This document shows positions 29,103-38,211 of a stretch of 64,000 bases of DNA, piece after piece; positions within the stretch are counted from its first letter, which is position 1; each line of letters begins with the position of its first letter. The DNA lies in the NCBI RefSeq assembly GCF_021730305.1, contig NZ_CP032674.1, positions 3,829,001-3,893,000 of the forward strand, read 5' to 3'. A model generated the notes under the pieces. It was not told the origin of the DNA. It ran no database searches and saw only the letters and a list, made by a program, of their open reading frames with translations. The translations under genes were made by a program, and so were the position numbers. This DNA comes from Xanthobacter sp. YC-JY1 (lineage in GTDB: Bacteria > Pseudomonadota > Alphaproteobacteria > Rhizobiales > Xanthobacteraceae).

Positions 29103-30380
29103 CTATTCCGCCGCCATGCGGCGGGGGGTGCCGATGGCGCCGGAGGCGCGCAAAGCGTCGATGCGGTCGGGGGCGAGGCCGAGCACGCCGGCGAGCACCT
29201 CTTCGGTGTGCTCCCCGAGCAGCGGCGAGCGCTCCACCTCGACCTGGTTGTCCGAGAGCTTGATGGGGTTGCCGACGGTCAGGTACGTGCCGCGCATCGG
29301 GTGCTCCACCTCCACCAGCGTGCCGGTGGCATAGAGCGACTGGTCCTCGGCGATCTCCTTCATGGAGAGGATGGGACCGCAGGGGATGTCGTACTTGTTG
29401 AGGATCTCCATGGCCTCGAACTTGGTGTGGGCCATGGTCCACGCTTCGATGCGCGTGAAGATCTCGTTGAGGTGCGGCAGGCGCGCGGCCGGCGTCGCGT
29501 AATTCGGGTCGGTCTTCCACTCGGGCTCGTGGATGACGTCGCAGATCTTCTCCCAGACCGGAGCCTGAGTGATGAAGTAGATGTAGGCGTTGGGATCGTG
29601 CTCCCAGCCCTTGCAGCGCAGGATGCGCCCGGGCTGGCCGCCGCCGGAATCGTTGCCGGCGCGGGGCACGGTTTCGCCGAAGGGCACGCCCTCCCCGAAC
29701 TGGCTGTATTCCTTGAGCGGGCCGTTGGCGAGGCGCTGCTGGTCGCGCAGCTTCACGCGGCAGAGGTTCAGCACCGCGTCCTGCATGGCGCACATCACGC
29801 GCTGGCCGCGGCCTGTGTGCTCGCGCTGGAACAGCGCGGTGACGATGCCGAGGGCGAGATGGAGGCCGGTGCCCGAGTCGCCGATCTGCGCGGCGCTGAC
29901 CATGGGCAGGCTGTCGCGGAAGCCGGTGGTGGAGGCGGCGCCGCCCGCGCACTGGGCGACGTTCTCATACACCTTGCAATCCTCGAACGGGCCGGGGCCG
30001 AAGCCCTTCACGGAGGCGAGGATGAGGCGCGGATTGATGGTGGAGAGGCGCTCCCAGGTGAGGCCCATGCGGTCGAGCGCGCCGGGGGCGAAATTCTCGA
30101 CCAGCACGTCGCACTGGCGCACCAGCTGCTCGAGGATGGCCTTGCCCTCGGGATTCTTGGTGTCGAGGGTGATCGACCTCTTGTTCGAGTTGAGCATGGT
30201 GAAATAGAGGCTGTCGGCGCCGTCCACGTCGCGGAGCTGGCCGCGCGTCACGTCGCCCTCGCCGGGACGCTCCACCTTTATGACGTCCGCGCCGAACCAG
30301 GCGAGCAGCTGGGTGCAGCTCGGTCCGGACTGAACGTGGGTGAAGTCCAGGATGCGGACCCCCTCTAGTGCCTTGCCCAT
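29103..30380 (-). CDS. frc: Formyl-CoA:oxalate CoA-transferase, paralogue 2
   Basis: A 425-residue class III CoA-transferase clearly paralogous to the gene at 27191. It keeps [20 protein letters not shown], the catalytic Asp in [14 protein letters not shown] and the CoA-binding segments. Its mobile loop reads [11 protein letters not shown] where paralogue 1 and typical Frc have [11 protein letters not shown], so one loop glycine is Ser and a Trp is Arg. The C-terminus has an extra tail ([10 protein letters not shown]). It follows oxc by 144 bases that contain a GGCGGG/CCCGCC stem. The substitution suggests changed donor or acceptor preference. Confidence 0.9.
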   Translation of the reverse strand: MGKALEGVRILDFTHVQSGPSCTQLLAWFGADVIKVERPGEGDVTRGQLRDVDGADSLYFTMLNSNKRSITLDTKNPEGKAILEQLVRQCDVLVENFAPGALDRMGLTWERLSTINPRLILASVKGFGPGPFEDCKVYENVAQCAGGAASTTGFRDSLPMVSAAQIGDSGTGLHLALGIVTALFQREHTGRGQRVMCAMQDAVLNLCRVKLRDQQRLANGPLKEYSQFGEGVPFGETVPRAGNDSGGGQPGRILRCKGWEHDPNAYIYFITQAPVWEKICDVIHEPEWKTDPNYATPAARLPHLNEIFTRIEAWTMAHTKFEAMEILNKYDIPCGPILSMKEIAEDQSLYATGTLVEVEHPMRGTYLTVGNPIKLSDNQVEVERSPLLGEHTEEVLAGVLGLAPDRIDALRASGAIGTPRRMAAE

Positions 30381-30524
30381 CGTATCCTCACAATTCCGCT
30401 CTGTTTTCGTTCCCGGTTTTACTTTTATTGTTTTGGTATCGTCGGGTTGGGTGGCGGGACCTGAGGCCCCGCCTACCAGCCTTGCATCATGAGTGGCGCC
30501 GGATGACTTGCTCCGGGGCGCCGC

Positions 30525-32285
30525 TCACTTCTTTTTCTTGACCACGCTCTGCGGGTTCAGCGAGCCGATGTTGCCGCTCTCGGAGCCGGCGGCCGGGTCG
30601 ATTTCCGCGTTGATGAGGGTGGGCTTGCCGCTATCCATGGCGGCGCTGACCGCGCGATAGAGCTCGTCGGGGGACGTGACGTTCACGCCCACGCCGCCGA
30701 AGGCTTCCATCATCTTGTCGTAGCGCGAGCCGGGGACGAACACCGTGGTGCCGGGATCACGCCCGGTGGGATCGGTGTCGGTGCCGCGATAGATGCCGTT
30801 GTTGTTGAAGATCACGATGGTGACCGGCAGGTTGTAGCGGCAGATGGTCTCCACCTCCATGCCGGAGAAGCCGAAGGCGCTGTCGCCTTCCACCGCGAGA
30901 ACCTTCTTGCCGGTCTCCACCGCCGCCGCGATGGCGAAGCCCATGCCGATGCCCATCACGCCCCAGGTGCCCACGTCGAGGCGCTTGCGCGGCTCGTACA
31001 TGTCGATGATGCCGCGGGCGAGGTCGAGGGTGTTGGCGCCCTCGTTCACCAGCAGCGCGTCGGGACGCTCCTTGATGACGTTCTTCAGCGCGCCGAGGGC
31101 CGAGTGGAAGTCCATGGGCACCGAGTTCTTCAGAAGCTTCGGCGCCATCTTGGCGATGTTGGCTTCCTTCTTGGTGCGGATGGACTCGGTCCACTGGGCC
31201 GGGGGGGTCTTCCAGGAGCCGTCGAGGCGGGCGTTGAGCGCCGCGATCACCGAGCCGATGTCGCCGACGAGCGGGGCCGCGATCTCGACGTTGGAGTCCA
31301 TCTCCTTGGGCTCGATGTCCACCTGGATGAACTTCTTCGGGGCATCGCCCCAGGTCTTGCCCTTGCCATGGGAGAGCAGCCAGTTGAGGCGGGCGCCCAC
31401 CAGCAGCACCACGTCGGCATCCTTGAGCGCGGTGGAGCGCGCGGCGCCCGCCGACTGGGGATGGGTGTCCGGCAGCAGGCCCTTGGCCATGGACATGGGC
31501 AGGAAGGGGATGCCGCTCTTCTCGATGAAGGCGCGGATCTCGTCGTCGGCCTGCGCGTAGGCCGCGCCCTTGCCGAGGATGACGAGGGGACGCTCGGCGC
31601 CCTTAAGCAGCTCGATGGCGCGGTCCACCGCGGCCGGGGCCGGGATCTGCGCCGGGGCGGGATCGATCACCTTGACGAGGGACTTGGCGCCCGCCTCGGC
31701 ATCCATCACCTGGCCGAACAGCTTCGCCGGCAGGTCGAGATAGACGCCGCCAGGACGGCCCGACACCGCCGCGCGGATGGCGCGGGCGACGCCGATGCCG
31801 ATGTCGGCGGCGTGCAGCACGCGGAAGGCCGCCTTGCAGAGGGGCTTGGCGATGGCCAGCTGATCCATCTCCTCATAGTCGCCCTGCTGCAGGTCGACGA
31901 TCTCCCGCTCGGAGGAGCCCGAGATGAGGATCATCGGGAAGCAGTTGGTGGTGGCGTTCGCCAGCGCCGTCAGGCCGTTGAGGAAGCCGGGGGCCGACAC
32001 GGTGAGGCAGATGCCGGGCTTCTTGGTGAGGAAGCCCGCAATCGCCGCCGCGTTGCCGGCATTCTGCTCGTGACGGAAGGAAATGACACGGATGCCCTCG
32101 GCCTGGCACATGCGGCCGAGATCGGTGATCGGGATGCCGGGCACGCCGTAGATCGTCTCGATGCCGTTCAGCTTCAGGGCATCGATGACGAGGTGGAAGC
32201 CGTCGGTGAGCTCACGCTCGGCCTCGGCGGCCGGGTCGATGTGCACCACGTTGTCTTCGATCTTGGACTTTTCCGCCGTAGCCAT
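30525..32285 (-). CDS. oxc: Oxalyl-CoA decarboxylase
   Basis: A 586-residue thiamine-diphosphate enzyme that splits oxalyl-CoA to formyl-CoA and CO2. The cofactor-activating glutamate is Glu73 in [20 protein letters not shown] supplies the Tyr-Glu pair of the active site. The Mg/ThDP motif is [20 protein letters not shown] ending in NNNGIYRG. The C-terminus [17 protein letters not shown] has the Ser of the lid that closes over the substrate, then a lysine tail. It lies 40 bases downstream of the GntR gene and upstream of frc2, so one operon is likely. Start at 32285 with a GGAGATCCTC-type site. Confidence 0.96.
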   Translation of the reverse strand: MATAEKSKIEDNVVHIDPAAEAERELTDGFHLVIDALKLNGIETIYGVPGIPITDLGRMCQAEGIRVISFRHEQNAGNAAAIAGFLTKKPGICLTVSAPGFLNGLTALANATTNCFPMILISGSSEREIVDLQQGDYEEMDQLAIAKPLCKAAFRVLHAADIGIGVARAIRAAVSGRPGGVYLDLPAKLFGQVMDAEAGAKSLVKVIDPAPAQIPAPAAVDRAIELLKGAERPLVILGKGAAYAQADDEIRAFIEKSGIPFLPMSMAKGLLPDTHPQSAGAARSTALKDADVVLLVGARLNWLLSHGKGKTWGDAPKKFIQVDIEPKEMDSNVEIAAPLVGDIGSVIAALNARLDGSWKTPPAQWTESIRTKKEANIAKMAPKLLKNSVPMDFHSALGALKNVIKERPDALLVNEGANTLDLARGIIDMYEPRKRLDVGTWGVMGIGMGFAIAAAVETGKKVLAVEGDSAFGFSGMEVETICRYNLPVTIVIFNNNGIYRGTDTDPTGRDPGTTVFVPGSRYDKMMEAFGGVGVNVTSPDELYRAVSAAMDSGKPTLINAEIDPAAGSESGNIGSLNPQSVVKKKK

Positions 32286-32325
32286 GAGGATCTCCTAGGG
32301 CGTCGTTCCGTGGCCTGTGACCGGC

Positions 32326-33108
32326 CTATTCGGGGAAGACGCCGTGCCGTTCCACATGAGCCGCAAGGCCCATGGTGTGTTCCCGCACCAGGCGCTCGGC
32401 GAGATCTGGGTCTCGGGTCTCGAGCGCATCGATGATCGCCATGTGTTCCCGCATGGAGATTTCGTGCCGGTTCTCCTGCCGCACCGAGACTGCGCGGATG
32501 GCGCGCATGTGCAGGAACAGGTTCTCCGTCATGTCCACGATCAGCCGGCACCCGCCCATGCGGATCACCGCCTGATGGAAGGCGATGTTCGCCTCCGAAT
32601 ACTCGTTCATGTGGCTGGCGAGGGGCTGCGCCTCGAACTCGTGGAACAGCCGGCGCAGGCCCGCAATCTCGCTGTCGGAGGCGTGGGTCGCGGCCAGGCG
32701 CGCCGCCATCGCCTCTAGCGCCGCCCAGACCACGATGAGGTCGAGGATCTCGCGCTTGGTCTTGCGCACCACGAAGATGCCGCGGCGCGGAACGGAGCGC
32801 ACGAAGCCCTCCTGTTCCAGAACGGTCATGGCCTCGCGGATCGGGGTCCGCGAGACACCCAGCGTCTCGGAGAGCTGGCGCTCGTCGAGACGGAATTCGG
32901 TGGTCGAGCCGTAGATATCCATCTGCGTGATGGCGCGCTTCAGGGCCTCGTAGGCCAGCATGCGCAGGCTGGACGCGGCCTCCAGAGGCTCTACCTTGAG
33001 CTTCGGAGGATCAACGACCTCAAGCGCGGGCGTCTGATGCACGGGCGTCTGCACGACCTGGACTTCCTCTCCCTGGAAGCGGCCGCCTTCTGTCGAGGCG
33101 TTCCTCAT
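32326..33108 (-). CDS. GntR/FCD-family regulator of the oxalate operon
   Basis: A 260-residue regulator. About 45 low-complexity residues precede a GntR winged helix (AYEALKRAITQMDIYG, LSETLGVSRTPIREAMTVLEQEGFV) and an FCD effector domain (SEANIAFHQAVIRMGG, REHMAIIDALE). The ATG at 33108 has no good ribosome site; an internal GTG near 33048 behind GAGAGGAAG is an alternative and would remove about 20 residues. The gene is first in line before oxc, with a palindromic site only 15 bases upstream, so autoregulation is likely. Ligand could be oxalate, glyoxylate or an acyl-CoA; none is shown. Confidence 0.85.
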   Translation of the reverse strand: MRNASTEGGRFQGEEVQVVQTPVHQTPALEVVDPPKLKVEPLEAASSLRMLAYEALKRAITQMDIYGSTTEFRLDERQLSETLGVSRTPIREAMTVLEQEGFVRSVPRRGIFVVRKTKREILDLIVVWAALEAMAARLAATHASDSEIAGLRRLFHEFEAQPLASHMNEYSEANIAFHQAVIRMGGCRLIVDMTENLFLHMRAIRAVSVRQENRHEISMREHMAIIDALETRDPDLAERLVREHTMGLAAHVERHGVFPE

Positions 33109-33115
33109 CCGTGAA

Positions 33116-33145
33116 ATACTGTATACGGTGTTCAGAACTCCGTAT
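33116..33145 (-). promoter_or_regulatory. Candidate GntR operator upstream of the oxalate operon
   Basis: ATACTGTAT (33116-33124) and the overlapping GTATAC (33121-33126) run into a 23-base imperfect palindrome at 33123-33145 with perfect ATACGG / CCGTAT ends and GTTC / GAAC inner arms. GTATAC cores are usual for FCD-type GntR regulators. It sits just before the gntR start. Confidence 0.65.
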
Positions 33146-33252
33146 CAATCCCATCTTGCCGGAAATCGGTTGCGCGCTGCAGCACGACCCAAGGTCAGGA
33201 CGGGTGAAACGGTACGGGCGGAAGCATGTGCTCCCGCCCGTCGCCTTGAGCC

Positions 33253-34767
33253 TTACTCGGCTGCCGCCGGCTCCTTGTGCCCGTTCAGCCGGGCCATCAC
33301 CTTCGACACCAGCGGCCACACCAGCATCACCAGCGCCAGGGTGACGATGGAGCCCACCAGCGGGTTGGACCAGAAGATGGAGAGGTGGCCCTGCGAGACC
33401 AGCATGGCCTGCCGGAAGGACGATTCGGCCATGTCGCCGAGCACCAGGGCCAGCACCAGCGGCGCCAGCGGATACTGGAGCTTCTTGAACAGGTAGCCGA
33501 TGACGCCGAAGACCAGCATGACCGCGATGTCGAGCCCGGCATTGTGCACCGTGTAGGCGCCCACCGCGCAGATCACGAGGATGACCGGCGCGATCACGCT
33601 GAACGGGATGCGCAGGATGGCCGCGAAGATCGGAACGGTGGTCAGCACCACGATCAGGCCGGCGATGTTGCCGAGATAGATCGAGGCGATGAGGCCCCAC
33701 ACGAAGTCCTTCTGCTCCACGAACAGCAGCGGGCCGGGCTGGAGACCCCAGATGAGGAGGCCGCCGAGCAGCACCGCCGCCGTGGGCGAGCCGGGGATGC
33801 CGAGGGTGAGCATGGGCAGGAGCGCCGAGGTGCCGGCCGCGTGGGCCGCCACTTCCGGCATCACCACGCCCTCCAGCTCGCCCTTGCCGAAGTTGTTTCC
33901 ATTCTTGGAGAACTTCTTGGCGAGGCCGTAGCTCATGAAGGAGGCGGGCGTGGCGCCGCCGGGGGTCACGCCCATCCAGCAGCCGACGATGGCCGAGCGC
34001 AGGCAGCCGACCCAGTATTTCGGCAGCTTCTTCCAGGTCTCCCACACCACCTTGGCGTTGATGGCGGCGCTCTTGCCCTTGAAGGCGAGGCCTTCCTCCA
34101 TGGTCAGCAGGATTTCGCCGACGCCGAACAGGCCGATGACCGCCACAAGGAAGTCGAAGCCGCGCAGCAGCTCCACCGAGCCGAAGGTCATGCGCAGCTG
34201 GCCCGTCACCGTGTCGATGCCCACCGCCGCGAGGGCGAAGCCGAGCATCATGGCCGAGATCACCTTGGCCGCCGGCTCGCGTCCCATGCCGACGAAGGCG
34301 CAGAAGGTGAGGAGGTAGACCGCGAAGAACTCCGCCGGCCCGAACTGCAGCGCGAACTTGGCGATGACCGGGGCGAGGAAGGTGATGAGCAGCACGGCGA
34401 AGAAGGCACCGATGAAGGAGCCGGTGAAGGCCCCCGTCAGCGCCTCGCCGGCTTTCCCCTTCTGGGCCATGGGGTGCCCGTCGAAGGTTGTGGCCACGCT
34501 CCAGGGCTCGCCGGGAATGTTGAACAGGATGGAGGTGATGGCGCCGCCGAACAGGGCTCCCCAATAGATGGAGGAGAGCATGATGATCGCCGACACCGGC
34601 GTCATGGAGAAGGTGAGCGGCAGGAGGATGGCGACGCCGTTGGCCCCGCCCAGCCCCGGCAGCACGCCGATGAGGACGCCGAGCGCGATGCCGACGAACA
34701 TGTAGATGATGTTCATGGGGTCGGCGAGGACACCGAACCCTCCGATGAGTGACGTGAGCGCTTCCAC
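33253..34767 (-). CDS. tctA: Tripartite tricarboxylate transporter large permease (TctA)
   Basis: A 504-residue membrane protein with about 12 segments. It carries TctA hallmarks: GVLIGVLPGLGGANGVAILL, SSIYWGALFGGAITSILFN followed by IPGEPWSVATTFDGHPMAQK, and GVTPGGATPASFMSYGLA in the second half. With TctB and TctC it forms a carboxylate importer. It lies 144 bases before the oxalate GntR and oxc genes on the same strand, so oxalate or a related dicarboxylate is a plausible cargo. Confidence 0.93.
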   Translation of the reverse strand: MEALTSLIGGFGVLADPMNIIYMFVGIALGVLIGVLPGLGGANGVAILLPLTFSMTPVSAIIMLSSIYWGALFGGAITSILFNIPGEPWSVATTFDGHPMAQKGKAGEALTGAFTGSFIGAFFAVLLITFLAPVIAKFALQFGPAEFFAVYLLTFCAFVGMGREPAAKVISAMMLGFALAAVGIDTVTGQLRMTFGSVELLRGFDFLVAVIGLFGVGEILLTMEEGLAFKGKSAAINAKVVWETWKKLPKYWVGCLRSAIVGCWMGVTPGGATPASFMSYGLAKKFSKNGNNFGKGELEGVVMPEVAAHAAGTSALLPMLTLGIPGSPTAAVLLGGLLIWGLQPGPLLFVEQKDFVWGLIASIYLGNIAGLIVVLTTVPIFAAILRIPFSVIAPVILVICAVGAYTVHNAGLDIAVMLVFGVIGYLFKKLQYPLAPLVLALVLGDMAESSFRQAMLVSQGHLSIFWSNPLVGSIVTLALVMLVWPLVSKVMARLNGHKEPAAAE

Positions 34768-34977
34768 GGGGTCCTCCGTTGCGCCCCCCGGCCGCTTCTG
34801 TGGCGGCTCGCGCGGGGTCGGGCGCGTTGCCTGTTGTGCGTCGATGGTCTCGAATCGATGGATGGGCGTCGCATCGCCCCTGGTCCGCCGGGTCGAGCCG
34901 GGCGGAGATCGTCTTTCGCCTCCCGCGGCCCCGGTGGCGGGGCGCGCGGGCGGGACCGCGGCGCAGGGCGCCGGCGG

Positions 34978-35502
34978 TCAGTAGCCGAGCGCGGTCTCGA
35001 GCGGGCCCTTGGGCAGCGGCACGAGGAACCAGATCTCGAACATGACGAAGAGGGCGAGCGGCACGCCCACGGCGACGGGGATGATCTTCGCCACCGGGTA
35101 TTTGCCGAGCCACCACATGAAGAAGGCGATGAACACCGCCGAAGCGAGATAGATTCCGACGAGGAAGATCAGGCCCACATAGACTGTCGTCGGGATCAAC
35201 ACCTGCATCACCGAGACGAGCTGCGAGCGATCGACGAAGTTTCCAAGGTCGGGATGGCGGCTCACCAGCGCCGTCACCAGGGTGACGGTGGAGGCGATGA
35301 ACATGATGAGGCCGACATAGAAGGGGAAGTAGCCGGCCTGCGGGCCGTCCGACGCCCAGCTCGCGCCAACGCGCCAGCTGTCGGACATGACGACGGCCGC
35401 GAGGGCCATGAACAGCACCGCCACCGCCGCGTCCATGGTGCGGTTGGTGACGGTCTTCTCATTGTGCGCGGTGGGGGCGGAATGCCCGCTTTCGGTGCTC
35501 AT
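34978..35502 (-). CDS. tctB: Tripartite tricarboxylate transporter small permease (TctB)
   Basis: A 174-residue DUF1468-type subunit with four hydrophobic segments, including AAVAVLFMALAAVVMSDSW and, at the C-terminal half, VLIPTTVYVGLIFLVGIYLA and PVAVGVPLALFVMFEIWFLV. The GPQAGYFPFYVGLIMFIAS stretch after the first segment is typical. It is encoded 210 bases before tctA and 273 bases after tctC; neither gap contains a gene. Confidence 0.88.
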   Translation of the reverse strand: MSTESGHSAPTAHNEKTVTNRTMDAAVAVLFMALAAVVMSDSWRVGASWASDGPQAGYFPFYVGLIMFIASTVTLVTALVSRHPDLGNFVDRSQLVSVMQVLIPTTVYVGLIFLVGIYLASAVFIAFFMWWLGKYPVAKIIPVAVGVPLALFVMFEIWFLVPLPKGPLETALGY

Positions 35503-35775
35503 GGGATCAGATCCTTGAAGCGCCCCGCCGGTCAGGCATCCTTCTCAGGCATCCTGCGGGGCTTCAATACGGGGCCGGTCACGGCCGGGGCACACGGCGG
35601 TCATGTTCCGCGCGGCGTCCCGGTTGGGCTTCCCAGATCGGCGCACGGGGTCGGCGGCCGGCTCGGCCCCGCCGTCGCGCGGCGAAGCCTCTGCCGTCCC
35701 CTGCCCTTTCCATGTCGGCGGCCTAGCGGCCGCCGCGGCACGGGCGCCGCGAACCTCGTCGCCTACTTCGCCAAG

Positions 35776-36792
35776 TTACTTGGCGACGAAGCCCGCCTTC
35801 TCCATGAGGTCCTTGTGCGTGGCCTCGGCCTTGGTGAGCCAGGCCGCGTATTCCGGACCGCTCAGGGCCGTCGTGTTGAAGGCACCCTTCTGCATGAATT
35901 CCTGCCACTCGGGCGTGGCGCGGACCTTCTTGAACAGCTCGACGAAGTAATCGACCTGATCCTTGGTGGCATTCGGCGGCATGAGGATGCCACGCAACAT
36001 CAGATATTCGATGTCGAGGCCGGATTCCTTGCAGGTCGGGATGTCGGCCCAGGACTTGCCGTTTGCGATGGGCTCCTTGTAGGGCAGCCGCTGGTAGTCG
36101 AACACGCAGAGCGGCTTCAGCTCGCCCGCGCGCCACTGGGACACCGCCTCGATGGGGTTGTTGACCGAGGCGGTCACATGACCGCCCACCAGCTGGGCCG
36201 CGACATCGCCGCCGCCCTTGTACGGCACGTAGATGAACTTGGCGCCGGTCTTCTGCTCGATCGCGGCAGTGATGATCTGGTCTTCCTGCTTGGAGCCGGT
36301 GCCGCCCATCTTGAAAATCTGGTCGCCGGAGGCCGCCTTGAGCGCGTCCAGGAAGCCCTTCACATCATTGTAGGGGGCCTTGGCGTTCACCCACAGGACG
36401 AATTCGTCGAGCGCCAGCATGGAAACCGGGGTCATGTCCTTCCAGGAGAAGGGCACGCCGGTGGCGAGCGGAGTGGTAAAGAGATTCGAGAGCGAGATGA
36501 TGATCTTGTGGGGGTTCCGGTTGGAGCCCTTCACGTCGAGGAAGCCCTCGGCGCCGGCGCCACCCGACTTGTTGATGACCACCAGCGGCTGGCTCATCAG
36601 GCTGTTCTTCTGGACGATACCCTGGATCATCCGCGCCATCTGGTCGGCGCCGCCGCCGGTGCCGGCGGGGACGATGAACTCCACGGTCTTCGTCGGCTCC
36701 CAGGCCGCATGGGCCATGGCCGGCGCGAGAGCCGCCGTGACCGCGATTGCAGCCACACCTCTCCTGACGATCTTGGCGATTGCCGAATGCAT
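35776..36792 (-). CDS. tctC: Tripartite tricarboxylate transporter binding protein (TctC/Bug family)
   Basis: A 338-residue periplasmic protein with a signal peptide (RRGVAAIAVTAALAPAMAHA, cleaved near residue 29). The mature start WEPTKTVEFIVPAGTGGGAD followed by QMARMI, the VVINKSGGAGAEGFLDV stretch and the YVPYKGGGDVAAQLVGGHV stretch are standard Bug features that hold a carboxylate between two loops. GGGGAGGAAAATCAG precedes the ATG. It is the first gene of the transporter group and is preceded by a 357-base control region. Confidence 0.93.
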   Translation of the reverse strand: MHSAIAKIVRRGVAAIAVTAALAPAMAHAAWEPTKTVEFIVPAGTGGGADQMARMIQGIVQKNSLMSQPLVVINKSGGAGAEGFLDVKGSNRNPHKIIISLSNLFTTPLATGVPFSWKDMTPVSMLALDEFVLWVNAKAPYNDVKGFLDALKAASGDQIFKMGGTGSKQEDQIITAAIEQKTGAKFIYVPYKGGGDVAAQLVGGHVTASVNNPIEAVSQWRAGELKPLCVFDYQRLPYKEPIANGKSWADIPTCKESGLDIEYLMLRGILMPPNATKDQVDYFVELFKKVRATPEWQEFMQKGAFNTTALSGPEYAAWLTKAEATHKDLMEKAGFVAK

Positions 36793-37149
36793 CTGATTTT
36801 CCTCCCCACGTCCGCGTTCTTTTTGGTGCGGATCGCAATTCCAGAGCTTGTTTCAACCGGCGCCTGCTGCGCCGGGCAAGTTCCCGATAACATCAATGTT
36901 CGTCGAACCCCTGGGCTTAGCCTCTATGGAGCAGACGAAAACGGGACTTCAGCCTGTTTTGACATCGCGCATTTTCACCAATACGCGATTTATGCCGGCA
37001 ATTGAGTTGGCGTTCCCACCGTTGCCGTTACGGCGGCTTGGCAAGAGTATAGACCAAGGGAGGGGTGTCAATTGGAATTTTCAATTCGGAATTAGGTACG
37101 TTGTATGCCACAACTTTGGAATACTGTATTCCAGCTACGGAGGGCCGCC
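36793..37149 (-). promoter_or_regulatory. Upstream region of tctCBA with a 17-base palindrome
   Basis: This is an unusually AT-rich, gene-free region. It contains TGGAATACTGTATTCCA at 37117-37133, a perfect odd palindrome whose core ATACTGTAT also occurs next to the oxalate gntR start (33116-33124). Other elements are AATTGGAATTTTCAATT near 37073-37088 and ATCGCG/CGCGAT arms near 36965-36989. The site could serve the GntR at 32326 or the IclR protein whose gene ends 16 bases away. Confidence 0.6.
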
Positions 37150-38004
37150 TCAACGGAAGGCGGCGTAGTCCTGCGGCAGGTTTTCATCGGCACCTGAATA
37201 CAGGCGCGTCATCTGCTCCGCCGCCGCCACCACGCGCCGGCCGAGGCGCTGGATGCGATCCTCGCTCATGCGCACCGCCGGCCCGGACACCGAAACCGCA
37301 CCGATGGGATCGCGCCATTCGTTGAGGATGGCGGCCGCGACCGCGCGCATGCCGGGGGCGTGCTCCTCCCGGTCCACGGCGAAGCCGCGCTCCAGGATTT
37401 CGGCCACGTCGTCCATCAACGCCCGCTCCTCGCGGCGGGTGGCGGTGGTGAAGGGCTCGTAGCGGATCTGGGCGAGACAGGCGCCGCGGAAGGAGGGGCT
37501 CGCGGCGGCGAGCACCGCCTTGCCGGCGGCGGTGGCATGCAGCGGCAGCCGCGCGCCCAGGCGGAAGAAGGCGCGCACGGGGGCATGGGCCTCCGCCTGC
37601 GCCACCACCACCAGCTCCATGGCATCGAACATGGCGAGGTTCACGGTCTCGTCTGTCTCGTGGAGGAGACGGCGAATCACCGGGCGGCCGATATCGGGCA
37701 GCTTGCGGATGCGCAGATAGGCCGAGCCGATGCGGAACAGGCCGAGGCCCACCGTCCATAGGCCGGTGGAGAGGTCGTGATTGACCAGCTGGCGCTTCTC
37801 CAGCGTCGTCAGCAGGCGGTGCACCGTGGAGACGGGCAGCTCGGCGCGCCGGGCGATTTCGGCCAGCGCCATGCCGTCCTGGTCGGCGACCACGCGCAGC
37901 AGGGCGATGGCGCGGTCCAGCGACTGGACCTCGGCCCCGCCCTCCGACGACGTGCCGGAGGCCGGCCGTCCCCTGCGCCGCGGTGCAACCTCGGTGTCCG
38001 GCAT
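37150..38004 (-). CDS. IclR-family transcriptional regulator
   Basis: A 284-residue regulator with an N-terminal winged helix (QSLDRAIALLRVVADQDG, then ALAEIARRAELPVSTVHRLL in part) and the IclR effector domain (LPLHATAAGKAVLAA, GFAVDREEHAPGMRAVAAAI with the conserved Glu, and a late GAVSVSGPAVRM). The ATG at 38004 follows GGGAGGAGAAAG; an in-frame ATG 20 codons upstream is less likely. It is divergent from the PanE-like gene, with an IclR-type box in between, so it probably controls that gene and itself. The ligand may be a small keto or hydroxy acid, as for other IclR proteins. Confidence 0.88.
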   Translation of the reverse strand: MPDTEVAPRRRGRPASGTSSEGGAEVQSLDRAIALLRVVADQDGMALAEIARRAELPVSTVHRLLTTLEKRQLVNHDLSTGLWTVGLGLFRIGSAYLRIRKLPDIGRPVIRRLLHETDETVNLAMFDAMELVVVAQAEAHAPVRAFFRLGARLPLHATAAGKAVLAAASPSFRGACLAQIRYEPFTTATRREERALMDDVAEILERGFAVDREEHAPGMRAVAAAILNEWRDPIGAVSVSGPAVRMSEDRIQRLGRRVVAAAEQMTRLYSGADENLPQDYAAFR

Positions 38005-38100
38005 GCCGCTTTCTCCTCCCACTTCGTTGCCCACCAAACTATCGTTCCCCTCGCCCCCGTCCACCCCGCGCGCTGCCCCTGCGTCAAATTTTCCACGTTG

Positions 38101-38115
38101 CGGAATTAATTTCCA
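38101..38115. promoter_or_regulatory. IclR-type operator between iclR and the PanE-like gene
   Basis: CGGAATTAATTTCCA matches the Escherichia coli IclR consensus TGGAAATNATTTCCA, recalled from memory, at 12 of 14 defined positions. It lies in the divergent promoter. A GTATAC at 38166-38171, 40 bases before the PanE-like ATG, resembles the GntR-type half of the oxalate operator. Confidence 0.6.
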
Positions 38116-38211
38116 TAAGTATGGTGTCGGTCACTTGCCGAACGGCGGGGCTGCCCGCTAATCTGGTATACATAATACGACATAGATCGCGCACTGCAGG
38201 GAGGATCAGCC

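Noticed and set aside
33116-33145. Terminator for tctA formed by the ATACGG/CCGTAT stem
   Set aside because: No T-run follows, and the position just before the GntR start and the GTATAC core fit an operator better.
33020-35116. Minus-strand 698-codon frame over tctA
   Set aside because: Out of frame with TctA, Arg/His-rich, no motif; the TctA frame is clearly the real one.
37073-37092. IclR box in AATTGGAATTTTCAATTC
   Set aside because: Only one half agrees with the IclR consensus and the arm spacing is wrong; mentioned only as an AT-rich inverted repeat.
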